Virus record (IMG/VR): IMGVR_UViG_3300048804_000160
Location: 1 to 54,074 of that record
Strand: one strand, 5' to 3'
Length of the DNA stretch: 54,074 nt
Source of the DNA: a virus
The translations under genes and the position numbers were made by a program. The notes under the pieces are model-generated. The model was not told where the DNA came from, did no database searches, and was given only the letters and a program-made list of their open reading frames with translations. Below, in pieces: positions 7,529-15,562 of this stretch (positions are counted from its first letter, which is position 1; each line of letters opens with the position of its first letter).

Positions 7529-8401
7529 TTATTTTACATCATAACTTTCAGGAAGTCCCAATTTTTCTTTGAGTTTTTTGTCATATGCTTGGGCATCTTT
7601 GTTAGCACCATCAACAGTATAATAATGGTCGGGACGAGATTTATCAGCACCCATAACCAAACCATATGATATTATTCCTGTGACTATACAAGTTGCAAGC
7701 ACTCCGACTTCAAATCCACCTGCTGTTGTTCCAACAGGATGTAAAAAGGGTTTTTTTACGAGCATATCAGCCAATACTGTTCCACCTATAACGAAACTTC
7801 CTAAGAATATACCTGCTCCCCAATTTGTCATTTTTGTTATTCTGAGATTATCAGCAGCATTTTGATTTAGAATGGCTTGGTTTCCTGCCAGTGCTGCTAA
7901 TGATACATCCCCAATTTCTTTAACACCACCTTTTATGATTTTAAAATCAGATACTTGGGTTGTGACAGTATTGGAATTGGAAAATCCGTAATAACCATAA
8001 TATCCGGGATACATGGCACTTCTACCTGTAGTCTGACTTAAAGAATTTGTTGAAAAAACAACGTCTACTTTAGAATTATTATATTCTTCACGTTCAGCAA
8101 TTTTGCTATCCATTATTTTTTCTTGCACCTGACCAGTATTCTTTATGAGTACAGTAGTTGCAGTATTTTCTTTGATTTCAACAATTTCGCCATATACGCT
8201 TGTCGTTCCAACCAAAACTTTCAAATAGTGACTTCCAACAGGAAGTACTAAAGAAGTTATGTCTGTAGTTTGTTTAGTTTCATCGACATAAACATTTATT
8301 CCGGTTAGTTCAGAAAAGATTTTCAGTGTACCAGTTTTCGTTTGACCGATTAATGATACGCATAGAAACATTAGTAATAAAATACTTAGAATTTTTTTCA
8401 T
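7529..8401 (-). CDS. Exported PEGA-domain membrane protein
   Basis: 290 residues with a signal peptide (MKKILSILLLMFLCVSLIGQ). Residues ~22-90 (TGTLKIFSELTGINVYVDET, then SLVLPVGSHYLKVLVG) are a PEGA domain, a small beta fold of surface proteins. Two hydrophobic segments follow, WGAGIFLGSFVIGGTVLADML and GVLATCIVTGIISYGLVMG. A glycine/tyrosine patch (YPGYYGYYGF) lies between. Probably anchored in the host envelope. Transcribed from a strong class A promoter together with the lipoprotein gene. Confidence 0.75.
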   Translation of the reverse strand: MKKILSILLLMFLCVSLIGQTKTGTLKIFSELTGINVYVDETKQTTDITSLVLPVGSHYLKVLVGTTSVYGEIVEIKENTATTVLIKNTGQVQEKIMDSKIAEREEYNNSKVDVVFSTNSLSQTTGRSAMYPGYYGYYGFSNSNTVTTQVSDFKIIKGGVKEIGDVSLAALAGNQAILNQNAADNLRITKMTNWGAGIFLGSFVIGGTVLADMLVKKPFLHPVGTTAGGFEVGVLATCIVTGIISYGLVMGADKSRPDHYYTVDGANKDAQAYDKKLKEKLGLPESYDVK

Positions 8402-8441
8402 AATTTATTTATTGATTAATATTAGTTAATAATTGAATGGA

Positions 8442-8473
8442 CAAACATAATTGAAATAAATGGCACTAACAAG
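8442..8473 (-). promoter_or_regulatory. Class A promoter
   Basis: TTCTTG, 20 nt, TATGTTTG; full match to the -7 box. Drives the PEGA/lipoprotein operon. Confidence 0.75.
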
Positions 8474-8516
8474 AATTATGTGTTAAATTTTCAGATATTA
8501 CATGAAATGTAGTTAT

Positions 8517-9164
8517 TTATTCTAAATTTAATTTCATTCCAAGCATTACGTAGTTTGCGTAATGACCAATGAACCCACCATCAGCATCGTAGTTAAGTAC
8601 TTCATCGTAATTTGATGCCCTCCATTCTAATCCGAGATAAATTCGCTTTGTCAGTTTATACCAACCTTGGGGTTCAAAAATAAAATATTTGTTATTCCAA
8701 AAGTCGCAATAACCACTTACTTGTGTTTTATCTCTATCTTGTGAAAATGTGGTTGTAATCTGATACCCATTACGCATTTCTTTATCGCCAAGATAAAGAA
8801 AGTTTTGATGGCGGTATGTAACATCAAAGGATAAATTAAATGATTTTCCGATTGTAAATGCTTTAGACACTCCACCAAGATAAACAGGAAATATTCTGAA
8901 TGTTTTGTTGAGTCCTGCGTTATATTGTAGAGTGGCAGAGAATGTTTTTGTAATGTTTACGTATCCCGATATTTCTGAGTAGGATTCAGTAATGCCATCA
9001 TGGTCTACCTTGAAGTCAGTGAAGTAATAGACAGTTCCGTGTTTAAGTGGCTTGTAGAGTTCAAATGTAATAAAATTGATTTTGGCATCGGTTAGTACTT
9101 GAAAATTCTGTGCATTTGCTGCAAACGAGCAAAGCAATAACGCAAGGATTAATAATCTTTTCAT
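8517..9164 (-). CDS. Outer-membrane beta-barrel, DUF5020/Tsx-like
   Basis: 215 residues with a cleavable signal peptide (MKRLLILALLLCSFAANAQN). The mature part alternates aromatic strands (FELYKPLKHGTVYYFTDFKV, SEISGYVNITKTFSATLQYN, YQITTTFSQD) and ends MLGMKLNLE, a short barrel terminus. This agrees with DUF5020 proteins of Bacteroidota, related to nucleoside-specific Tsx porins. In a phage it may alter the envelope of the infected cell. Translation is coupled by ATGA overlap to the small membrane protein upstream. Confidence 0.7.
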   Translation of the reverse strand: MKRLLILALLLCSFAANAQNFQVLTDAKINFITFELYKPLKHGTVYYFTDFKVDHDGITESYSEISGYVNITKTFSATLQYNAGLNKTFRIFPVYLGGVSKAFTIGKSFNLSFDVTYRHQNFLYLGDKEMRNGYQITTTFSQDRDKTQVSGYCDFWNNKYFIFEPQGWYKLTKRIYLGLEWRASNYDEVLNYDADGGFIGHYANYVMLGMKLNLE

Positions 9165-9286
9165 TTTTTGAGTTTTAGTTTCTTTTTTACTTTATCTATT
9201 GTGTTGGCGACACGTACATCGCCAATGACAACTACGATTAATAATACTATGAGAATTGTTAAGTAAATTTTGTCTGTCATTGGCAT
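9161..9286 (-). CDS. Single-pass membrane microprotein, 41 aa
   Basis: MPMTDKIYLTILIVLLIVVV then a basic tail ending KVKKKLKLKK. One transmembrane helix with positive-inside C-terminus. Its TGA overlaps the start codon of the outer-membrane gene (ATGA), and a class C promoter lies 20 nt upstream, so the pair is one operon. Confidence 0.75.
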   Translation of the reverse strand: MPMTDKIYLTILIVLLIVVVIGDVRVANTIDKVKKKLKLKK

Positions 9287-9305
9287 TAAAATAAATTACA
9301 TTGCG

Positions 9306-9336
9306 ATTATACGAATAATAATCGAATAATGTTACA
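9306..9336 (-). promoter_or_regulatory. Class C promoter (TGTAACA-N18-TATAAT)
   Basis: TTGTAACATT and CGTATAATCGC, upstream of the microprotein/outer-membrane operon. Confidence 0.6.
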
Positions 9337-9355
9337 AGAAAGCCAATATTTATTT

Positions 9356-9985
9356 TCAAATTTCGAAAATAATTGGTGGATTTACACACATATAATCGCC
9401 ATTAAGATTTGATGCGTTAATGAATATGACGTTATCAATCACTTTTTTTCCATACCCTTCATGAATATGACCAAAGATATGAATTTTTGGTTTAATTCTT
9501 TCAACAACTTCTTTATAGAGTGATGGTGAACCATGATGCTTCATATCCCAAGGTACTAAATCTCCAATCATATATGGTGGACTGTGTGTAATTAACACAT
9601 CAGTATTATCTGGAATTGCTGCCCAATGTTTAGCAAGTGTTTCTTCCGGACGATTGAATGCCCAATTATTAAATGGTTTTGAAACAGGTGTCCCCCAGAA
9701 ATGAATACCTTCAATTTCAACACCAGAATCTTCCAAGTATGTTACATTTTCTGGAACCTTTTCAATTGCTAAAAGATGATGAGTTTCAAAAAGCCAATCA
9801 TGATTTCCAGCGATAATTAGCTTATTAGCATAAGGTAATTTGGAATACCATTGCATAAAATTGACAATTTCATGACTTTGACCTATTGATGTGAAATCAC
9901 CTGCATGAATAATAACATCAGCAACAGGTAATTGTCCCAGATGCTTATGTTTTCCATGTGTATCAGATATAATGCAAATTTTCAT
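9356..9985 (-). CDS. Calcineurin-like metallophosphoesterase
   Basis: 209 residues with the full set of metal-binding motifs in order: DTHGKH (~8), HAGDFTS (~27), AGNHDW (~59), THSPPYM (~133) and FGHIHEGYG (~170). The short length and spacing match the MPPED/239FB branch. Substrate unknown;  cyclic nucleotide or other phosphodiesters are possible. It follows the nucleotidase fusion gene by 5 nt in one operon. Confidence 0.85.
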   Translation of the reverse strand: MKICIISDTHGKHKHLGQLPVADVIIHAGDFTSIGQSHEIVNFMQWYSKLPYANKLIIAGNHDWLFETHHLLAIEKVPENVTYLEDSGVEIEGIHFWGTPVSKPFNNWAFNRPEETLAKHWAAIPDNTDVLITHSPPYMIGDLVPWDMKHHGSPSLYKEVVERIKPKIHIFGHIHEGYGKKVIDNVIFINASNLNGDYMCVNPPIIFEI

Positions 9986-9990
9986 TTATT

Positions 9991-10896
9991 TTATCTTAGC
10001 AATGGTAAGTCATTCAATGAATTAAGTCGAAGATGACCAACATCATGTTTTATGTTCCAAGGTGCTGTGTATAAGTATGTAGTAATACCACCATTGTTCA
10101 TTTCTACAAAGTTTTCAAATGCATCATCAATAAATATTTCTACACCAGCATCTTTAGCAACTTGTACTTTGCTTGTGCGAACATCAATACTATATACTGG
10201 TTTTGCAGGAAAATGATATTTGTCAAGCCATGCTTCTGTTACTTCTTTTAAAACAGGTCTTGACGTTATATAGCAATGTACTTCAAATGGTAGGTCTTCT
10301 GGCTTGATAAGTGGTTCTACGTTCATATAGAACTCATTGAGAGTTCCTGCTTCACGCATTTCATTAAATCGTTTTCCGACCTGTCTATCCAAGTACCAGC
10401 AACTTGGTTCTACAAGTACTTCGGGATATAATTTATTCCAAGCTGCGGTCCAATTGGCAAGAACTCCATCAATGTCCAAACCTATTTTTGGTATGTTTAA
10501 ATATCTTTTTGGTCTGTCGTCACCCTGTGGAAAAGTATAATAAAATGCATTGAGAAAATGTACGTTGCAAGCTGCGTGAGCAATGTGCAAACGACCACTT
10601 TCTTTATCATAATCTTCGCCTCTTTCAATGGCAGCAATGTGCCTTTTAAGTGAAGCTAAAACTGAGGTCCAGGAAAGTCCACGTTCCCAATTTCTGTCAA
10701 AATATTTTTCAGCACCATCGGTCAGCACTTGAACAAAGTCTGCAAATGCATGTGGTTCAACTAAATCATATCTTTGCTTGCCTTTATTAAAGCGAAGTCC
10801 TGCACCTTTGCCTGTGACAGCAGTGAAGTCTTTTTCTTTTTTGTCTTGATTTTCCATAATTACTTCCTTTACTAATTCGTCTGTTTTTTTACTCAT
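9991..10896 (-). CDS. Fusion of dATP/dGTP pyrophosphohydrolase-like domain and HAD nucleotidase
   Basis: 301 residues from ATG 10896; the longer frame overlaps the upstream gene. Residues ~33-130 (GLRFNKGKQRYDLVEPHAFADF, NWERGLSWTSVLASLKRH, YDKESGRLHIAHAACNVHFL) match the N-terminal dATP/dGTP diphosphohydrolase family (DUF5664-like) seen in phages. Residues ~140-301 are a HAD fold: KIGLDIDGVLANW (nucleophile Asp), YITSRP, and IFIDDAFENF, like 5'(3')-deoxyribonucleotidases. Together they could take a dNTP to dNMP and on to the nucleoside, which suggests pool control. Related MazZ-type enzymes feed 2-aminoadenine synthesis, but no PurZ is in this window. Confidence 0.8.
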   Translation of the reverse strand: MSKKTDELVKEVIMENQDKKEKDFTAVTGKGAGLRFNKGKQRYDLVEPHAFADFVQVLTDGAEKYFDRNWERGLSWTSVLASLKRHIAAIERGEDYDKESGRLHIAHAACNVHFLNAFYYTFPQGDDRPKRYLNIPKIGLDIDGVLANWTAAWNKLYPEVLVEPSCWYLDRQVGKRFNEMREAGTLNEFYMNVEPLIKPEDLPFEVHCYITSRPVLKEVTEAWLDKYHFPAKPVYSIDVRTSKVQVAKDAGVEIFIDDAFENFVEMNNGGITTYLYTAPWNIKHDVGHLRLNSLNDLPLLR

Positions 10897-10909
10897 GATT
10901 TTTCTGTTT

Positions 10910-11275
10910 TTATTTTTCAAATATTTTAACACCAAACATTTCTTCGAGTTCTTTAAACGGTGCTTCGTAGGTTTTGGTTTCTGTTTTAAAATCATCGGCA
11001 ATTGAAAAAACTTCCAGTTCAGTTATATCGATTTGATAGTCTTCAATTGTTTTAATTTTTTCTTCCTTGGTTTTGGGTTTAATTGTCAGAACATACGTGA
11101 AGAATGCACGAAGTTGTCCTGGAGGTAAATCCGGATGTGACACGATTCTCAGTGAACCATAGGATTTTTTGTCAGTAAGTCCACGTAATACCCATCGTGC
11201 ATCTACACGTAGTTCGGTTACGTATCCCGTTAGTCTGTCCCAATACGTATCATTAAGGTCAATAACCCGTTCCAT
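10910..11275 (-). CDS. Hypothetical protein, 121 aa
   Basis: Starts at ATG 11275 (MERVIDLNDTYWDRLTG), which overlaps the stop of the microprotein upstream as TAATG. Contains a beta-rich first half (TELRVDARWVLRGL) and a basic linker (IKPKTKEEKIKTIEDYQID). Not recognised. Confidence 0.7.
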   Translation of the reverse strand: MERVIDLNDTYWDRLTGYVTELRVDARWVLRGLTDKKSYGSLRIVSHPDLPPGQLRAFFTYVLTIKPKTKEEKIKTIEDYQIDITELEVFSIADDFKTETKTYEAPFKELEEMFGVKIFEK

Positions 11276-11391
11276 TAACCAAAAAATATGTGTTGTATAA
11301 CATATATGCCACCACCAATAAGTATAGTAGCAAATAATAGGTTCATGAACCAATCAAATAGCCAGTTAATTACTTTTAAAAATTTTACCAT
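11275..11391 (-). CDS. Single-pass membrane microprotein, 38 aa
   Basis: MVKFLKVINWLFDWFMNLLF followed by a hydrophobic helix ILIGGGIYVIQHIFFG. TAATG overlap with the next gene supports translation. An aromatic, amphipathic N-terminus plus one membrane helix; role unknown. Confidence 0.7.
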   Translation of the reverse strand: MVKFLKVINWLFDWFMNLLFATILIGGGIYVIQHIFFG

Positions 11392-11422
11392 TATATTTTT
11401 TCATTATTTGGAAGTTTGCCTG

Positions 11423-12265
11423 TCAGTCGATTTCATTGACTTCATTTTGTCCTGTCAGAGGATTCCATATTTTATTTATGTCGATTTCATTGACTTCATT
11501 TTGTCTTGCGGGACAGCCATGAATTTCCATTGTACGTACACCAAGTGCAGTTACTTTACGAATTTCTTCAAGTGCAGCTTGAGTATCAAGATGATATACC
11601 TTGTCTTTCGCTTTTGCAATGTGAAATTCTATGTAGTTAATCCACTCAGCAACTGGTTTTTCTTCATCGGGTGTGCCATCGAGTGTTCTGCGTGCAACCC
11701 AAGTTTTGTCTTGATAGTCTCTTTCGCCATCAATACGTTTGTAAACTTCTTTTCTTTCCATTTTTAATCCATTTGTTAAATTATATCCACTTTTTATTGT
11801 ATTTTTAATTGTTGCAATAAAATCATTAAGAAATTTGTTTGCAGGATAATCACCACTAATGTCAACATCCTTGACAAAAATTATCATATTTTCTACACTC
11901 TCAAAAAGATAAGGTACATCGCCCCTTTCCTTCAAAAAAATGGTTTGCACCTTATTAAGTTTCTTGAGTTTGTAACCATTTTTGATTGTATTTTCTAAGC
12001 CAATAATGATTTGCTTAACTTCTTCATTCCAAGCATTGGTATAAAACGGATTACCTGATGATTGAATATAACCAAGATATGTCAGTAATTGGTCTAAGTT
12101 CGACCAATAATGACTATCTGGAATAACCTGCATGTAATTTGCATTAGGCACATATGTAGTTGTTATTGCTGATGCACCGAAATAAATGTTCGTGCCACCA
12201 GATGGATACAGTTTAGATAAATCTGTACCGTTTCCTTTTAAAGAATATCCTGTATTCTCTCCCAT
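11423..12265 (-). CDS. Hypothetical two-part protein, 280 aa
   Basis: The C-terminal ~100 residues (RIDGERDYQDKTWVARRT, KPVAEWINYIEFHIAKAK, ALEEIRKVTALGVRTMEIHG) match a small stand-alone phage protein type of unknown function; an internal Met (MERKEVYKRI) marks where such a gene would start. The N-terminal ~165 residues are unrelated and contain two similar helices (IIIGLENTIKNGYKLKKLNK and FIATIKNTIKSGYNLTNGLK), so the gene looks like a fusion. The last residues repeat QNEVNEID twice. Stop TGA. Confidence 0.65.
   Translation of the reverse strand: MGENTGYSLKGNGTDLSKLYPSGGTNIYFGASAITTTYVPNANYMQVIPDSHYWSNLDQLLTYLGYIQSSGNPFYTNAWNEEVKQIIIGLENTIKNGYKLKKLNKVQTIFLKERGDVPYLFESVENMIIFVKDVDISGDYPANKFLNDFIATIKNTIKSGYNLTNGLKMERKEVYKRIDGERDYQDKTWVARRTLDGTPDEEKPVAEWINYIEFHIAKAKDKVYHLDTQAALEEIRKVTALGVRTMEIHGCPARQNEVNEIDINKIWNPLTGQNEVNEID
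11426..11505. repeat. 26-bp direct repeat inside a gene end
   Basis: An identical 26-bp stretch occurs at 11426-11451 and 11480-11505, in frame, giving the doubled QNEVNEID at the protein C-terminus; looks like a recent 54-bp tandem duplication. Confidence 0.85.
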
Positions 12266-12267
12266 GA

Positions 12268-12918
12268 CTATCGACTTGCTTTACGGGATGCCCGTGCCAT
12301 TCTGTTCTTACGTTGACGTTTCTTACGATAGTCTTTGTCGAACTGATTGGTAGTTATGTTTGTTTGTACTCCTTTGTCTTTCACCAAGCGTTTTCTGCCA
12401 ATTGAACTGGTAACTGTGGTTACTCCGACAGTTTTTACCGCATTTTTTATTGGATGAAATTTTATGCGAGATTCTTTTAAATCACGGACTAAAATATCGT
12501 GTTTTTCGCCATCAGTTAATTGTCGTTTTTCTACAATATTAGTTTCAGGATTTAAAATCTTATATAATTTGACATCTTCGCCTTCTTTATTTTTTTCACT
12601 ACCTGCTGGTTTAATATAAAGGGTTGGTGTTATTTTGACATAAGTTTTTATGTTTAAATCTTCAGAATCATTGTCAACAGCACCGTCAACAGCACCGTCA
12701 ATTGCTCCGTCATTTTTTTCTTCAGCCACTATTTCGGCTTTAATTTCATCATTGATTTTTTGAAGTTCTTCTGGTGGGATAACTGATTGTACACTTGGTG
12801 TTACTTCAATTATTTTATCCTCTACATCGACTTCTTTAATAAGTGGAAACTCGTCAATTCTTCCTTCTTCTTCAATTTTTGGAGTGAATATTACTCCATC
12901 CTGTTTCTCTTCTGACAT
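12268..12918 (-). CDS. Hypothetical acidic/basic protein, 216 aa
   Basis: N-terminal half strongly acidic, with a short repeat GAIDGAVDGAVD (~72-84); the C-terminal 35 residues are strongly basic (DYRKKRQRKNRMARASRKAS), as in nucleic-acid-binding or virion proteins. It ends in TAG, which matters because the window carries an amber-suppressor tRNA. A class A-like promoter precedes it by 31 nt. Confidence 0.7.
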   Translation of the reverse strand: MSEEKQDGVIFTPKIEEEGRIDEFPLIKEVDVEDKIIEVTPSVQSVIPPEELQKINDEIKAEIVAEEKNDGAIDGAVDGAVDNDSEDLNIKTYVKITPTLYIKPAGSEKNKEGEDVKLYKILNPETNIVEKRQLTDGEKHDILVRDLKESRIKFHPIKNAVKTVGVTTVTSSIGRKRLVKDKGVQTNITTNQFDKDYRKKRQRKNRMARASRKASR

Positions 12919-12949
12919 TCATTTGAGATTAATATAAAGTTATTTTGCG

Positions 12950-12981
12950 TAAAACTACACAATCCGTAGCAAATATGCAAG
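12950..12981 (-). promoter_or_regulatory. Class A promoter (imperfect)
   Basis: TTCTTG, 20 nt, TAGTTTTA; one mismatch in the -7 box. Lies just past the terminator of the upstream gene. Confidence 0.6.
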
Positions 12982-12983
12982 AA

Positions 12984-13007
12984 AAAAAGGGCAACTACGC
13001 CCTTTTT
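12984..13007 (-). terminator. Rho-independent terminator
   Basis: AAAAAGGGC / GCCCTTTTT stem, 6-nt loop, T-run on minus strand; ends gene 13011-13346. Confidence 0.85.
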
Positions 13008-13010
13008 ATT

Positions 13011-13346
13011 TTATTCGGTTGGTACTTCAACCTTCACTAACACCGTGTACTTCTCCAAAATTCTATCAATTGTTTTTTGATATTTTTGAAGTGGATGACC
13101 GTCTTCCGGATAATGATTTTCAATCTGAGAAAAACTCCTGCCTCTGGCAATACCATAAGCTGCGTACATTACTCGTAAATCTTCTCTGTTAGTCTGATGC
13201 TTATAAGTTGCTTCACTTGCAGGCATCTTTCTTTCACCGATGATTTTATCGGTTTTTCTCTGATTTTTATAGAACTTCTGAAGTTCAACTTTGTCTTTAA
13301 TATCGGCTTTCATTTTTGCGATATCGGTTTTTGCTATTGTTTCCAT
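13011..13346 (-). CDS. Hypothetical protein, 111 aa
   Basis: METIAKTDIAKMKADIKDKV start; charged helical N-terminus, then YAAYGIARGRSFSQIENHYP, a stretch common in small phage proteins of unknown function. Monocistronic, with its own terminator. Confidence 0.7.
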   Translation of the reverse strand: METIAKTDIAKMKADIKDKVELQKFYKNQRKTDKIIGERKMPASEATYKHQTNREDLRVMYAAYGIARGRSFSQIENHYPEDGHPLQKYQKTIDRILEKYTVLVKVEVPTE

Positions 13347-13384
13347 GATAATGTTTATTTAAGATTAATTTAATTTATTTTGTG

Positions 13385-13460
13385 TAAACAAATTTGTTTA
13401 TATTACATAGTTTGCGTTACGCATTTTATGAAATCTTGATATCACAATTTGTGATATCAA
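13385..13460. promoter_or_regulatory. Two palindromes in an intergenic region
   Basis: TAAACAAATTTGTTTA (13385-13400) is a perfect 16-bp palindrome, and TTGATATCACA / TGTGATATCAA (13436-13460) an 11-bp inverted repeat with 3-nt spacer. Neither has a T-run, so operators are more likely than terminators. They lie just upstream of gene 13011-13346. Confidence 0.5.
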
Positions 13461-13485
13461 ATTATTATGGCGGTCTGATGTCTAT

Positions 13486-14280
13486 CTATAAATGTTTCAT
13501 TGATTTAATATTTTTCCATTTTTTACCTGTATTAATTTCAGATATTGTACTTCGACTAATGTTAAATTTTTTTGCAATATCTTTTTGTAAAAAGTCACCT
13601 TTACATAACAAACGTTGAATTTCCATTACTTCTTCGAGTTTCAATTTTTTGCACACATTTCCCGAAGTATACATATGTTTCGAATTTTCAGCATGTTCAA
13701 TCCACTCTAAATTAATATCACGATTATCGGTTTTTATTCCATTTATATGATTGACCTCAAGTGATGTGTTATCATTATATTTGAATGTTAATGCTACCAA
13801 TCTATGTACTCTATATGTTTTACGAATATGTTCATAATCAGTTAGACCAACGACCAAATATTCACGTGAAAAATTTTGTTTCATTATTTTATTGCCAGAT
13901 AAAGATTTTCCATGTTTTTTTACTCTACCCAAATTAGAAACAGAATAAAGTCCTTCATATTTTGGAATGGGTTTCCATATCTCGTAATTTAAATTATTGA
14001 TATTTAAATTTTGATATATTTTACGAGCACCATTTTTATAGTCTTGCAAATTTTTTTCTTTAATTATATTATCAACACTAAAATTAATTTCTTCAATGGG
14101 GATAAAGCCATCAAAAGAAGTATTTTTAATGTCACCATAATATTTAATGGTTTCAATATATGGAATACCAAAATTAAAACCAATGAAAACAAATTCACCT
14201 TTATGCCATTGAGCAATATTAGTGTTTCTACAAGTACCGATGTAGAACGAATTTTCTTTTAAATTTAATTTATCTATCAT
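13486..14280 (-). CDS. HNH homing endonuclease with NUMOD4
   Basis: 264 residues. EIWKPIPKYEGLYSVSNLGR (~100) is a NUMOD4 DNA-binding motif; YRVHRLVALTF and VNHINGIKTDNRDINLEW then AENSKH form the HNH_3 nuclease; the C-terminus (LQKDIAKKFNISRSTISEI) is a helix-turn-helix. The first ~95 residues are an extra, unrecognised domain. Single class B promoter 14 nt upstream. Family members are free-standing homing endonucleases. Confidence 0.9.
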   Translation of the reverse strand: MIDKLNLKENSFYIGTCRNTNIAQWHKGEFVFIGFNFGIPYIETIKYYGDIKNTSFDGFIPIEEINFSVDNIIKEKNLQDYKNGARKIYQNLNINNLNYEIWKPIPKYEGLYSVSNLGRVKKHGKSLSGNKIMKQNFSREYLVVGLTDYEHIRKTYRVHRLVALTFKYNDNTSLEVNHINGIKTDNRDINLEWIEHAENSKHMYTSGNVCKKLKLEEVMEIQRLLCKGDFLQKDIAKKFNISRSTISEINTGKKWKNIKSMKHL

Positions 14281-14294
14281 AATTACAAATTTAA

Positions 14295-14303
14295 TATAAA
14301 TAC
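14295..14303 (-). promoter_or_regulatory. Class B promoter element
   Basis: GTATTTATA, 14 nt before ATG 14280. Confidence 0.6.
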
Positions 14304-14349
14304 TTGAATTGCGAAAATAAATACTTCATTTATAAATTTAATTGCGACT

Positions 14350-14709
14350 TTAATTTTTAATTGCGACTTTAACTTCTTCAAGTGCTAAGTCTAAATTCTG
14401 CGTAATTTTACGCATTTCGGGCGTACCATAATAGCAAATACTGGTCAACTGGTTGTCAATGTCGGGTTCTGTGAATGCAACAACATTAGCACCATTGTCC
14501 TGTAATTTGTAAAATAGTCTTTGAAGTCTTTCTTCGTTATCAATCGATAACGAAATGAGATAATTTGAATCTCTTTTCCACTCTTGAAATTCTGAGGGAA
14601 AATGCTGAATGAATTCAGCAATTGCGTGCCCAGATTGAACTAATTGTTGTCCAGCACTCAAATCTTGTCGAACAACAGTAACTAATTTTATTATCTACTT
14701 ATCTTTCAT
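14350..14709 (-). CDS. Peptidyl-tRNA hydrolase 2 family protein with in-frame TAG at codon 5
   Basis: From the first TAG-free codon the frame reads IIKLVTVVRQDLSAGQQL then VQSGHAIAEF, the canonical start of PTH2 (KxVxVVRxDLxxGKxxAQxxHA), followed by LISLSIDNEERLQRLFYKLQ and IDNQLTSICYYGTP. PTH2 removes peptidyl groups from stalled tRNAs. The only in-frame ATG (14709) overlaps the upstream TGA as ATGA, but codon 5 is TAG (14695-14697). The alternative TTG at 14661 would remove the first core strand. A tRNA with anticodon CTA lies 1.4 kb upstream, so readthrough is a serious possibility; a broken gene next to an inserted endonuclease is the alternative. Listed as CDS on the readthrough view. 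Confidence 0.7.
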
Positions 14710-15410
14710 ATTAAAAAATTTAATTTGTTTTCAATATTTTCATTATACCTTATTCTTATTAATTGTATTAAATTTTCATCACAATATTTATTTTTTATAT
14801 TATCTCTTCTTTGAATATTATTAAATTCTTCAGTTCCACCAAAAGCATGATTTGGCTTAAAATGTTGAATGCCATCAAATTCAATCATAATATTTAAATT
14901 AGGTAAATAAAAATCAAATTTTAATTTACCAATATCTTTACAATTATTAAACATTTTATTTCGAATATATGTTATTCGATTTTTATTCAAAAAAGATTTT
15001 ATTTTTAATTCACCCTTTGAATCGTTACAAATTGGACATCCAATACCTCTCATGTGGTGAGCAGGTGCTTGTTCAAAAACACCATGTATTGGGCATATTA
15101 TATCGACATGAGTTTTATTGTTAAAATAATTGACCAAGGAATAATCATATTTATTACTATGTGTTTTATTCGAAATAATAATAAATTCGGTTTGGGAAAG
15201 TTTCAATTTATTTGCTTTATATTCGATAGCACATTTCGGACATCCAGATTTTCTAAGGATATGATTTTTTGGAGTTTGTTCAAAAACATTATGTTTTGAA
15301 CAAATTATTCTAATTTTTGTTGAAACGTTCTTGTAATTGACTAATGAATAGTTGTATTTTTCGCCATGAATTTTTTTGGCTTCTTTAATGAAGGACTCAG
15401 TATCGTACAT
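14706..15410 (-). CDS. DUF723-repeat homing endonuclease with EDxHD/Vsr-like nuclease domain
   Basis: 234 residues. Two copies of a ~60-residue zinc-finger-like repeat (IHGEKYNYSLVNYKN...CSKHNVFEQTPKNHI...GCPKC and HSNKYDYSLVNYFN...CPIHGVFEQAPAHHM...GCPIC), then a C-terminal nuclease-like domain: KFDFYLPNLNIMIEFDGIQH and RRDNIKNKYCDENLIQLIRI. These match phage homing-type proteins. It sits between a class B promoter and the PTH2 gene and may have inserted there: the 6-mer AAGTAG occurs at both sides (14695-14700 and 15480-15485). Confidence 0.85.
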   Translation of the reverse strand: MYDTESFIKEAKKIHGEKYNYSLVNYKNVSTKIRIICSKHNVFEQTPKNHILRKSGCPKCAIEYKANKLKLSQTEFIIISNKTHSNKYDYSLVNYFNNKTHVDIICPIHGVFEQAPAHHMRGIGCPICNDSKGELKIKSFLNKNRITYIRNKMFNNCKDIGKLKFDFYLPNLNIMIEFDGIQHFKPNHAFGGTEEFNNIQRRDNIKNKYCDENLIQLIRIRYNENIENKLNFLI

Positions 15411-15425
15411 AATGCTTTTATTTAC

Positions 15426-15434
15426 TATAAATAC
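15426..15434 (-). promoter_or_regulatory. Class B promoter element
   Basis: GTATTTATA, 15 nt before ATG 15410. Confidence 0.55.
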
Positions 15435-15524
15435 TAAGTTAGTTACGAATTGATAACCTATTTTTTCATTTTTGTTAACCTACTTCATTGTTTTAAATTT
15501 AATTGTTAATAATACTCTGCGGTA

Positions 15525-15533
15525 TATAAATAC
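15525..15533 (-). promoter_or_regulatory. Class B-like element without an adjacent gene
   Basis: AAGTATTTATATA followed 36 nt later by ATGAAGTAG. May be the original promoter of the PTH2 gene, now separated from it by the endonuclease gene. Confidence 0.4.
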
Positions 15534-15562
15534 TTAGAGAGTTCAAAATTACTACAATTATT

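Noticed and set aside
7096-9286. Window being host chromosome or an integrated prophage junction
   Set aside because: Envelope genes share the same promoter classes and orientation as surrounding phage genes, and no integrase or attachment site was found.
11288-11767. 159-codon plus-strand frame
   Set aside because: Antisense to the fusion gene at 11423 and the 38-aa microprotein gene, whose TAATG coupling supports the minus strand.
15426-15488. A longer endonuclease frame beginning ATGAAGTAG at 15488 and in frame with ATG 15410
   Set aside because: The extra codons are mostly the class B promoter itself; treated as promoter DNA, though the AAGTAG is noted in the PTH2 finding.
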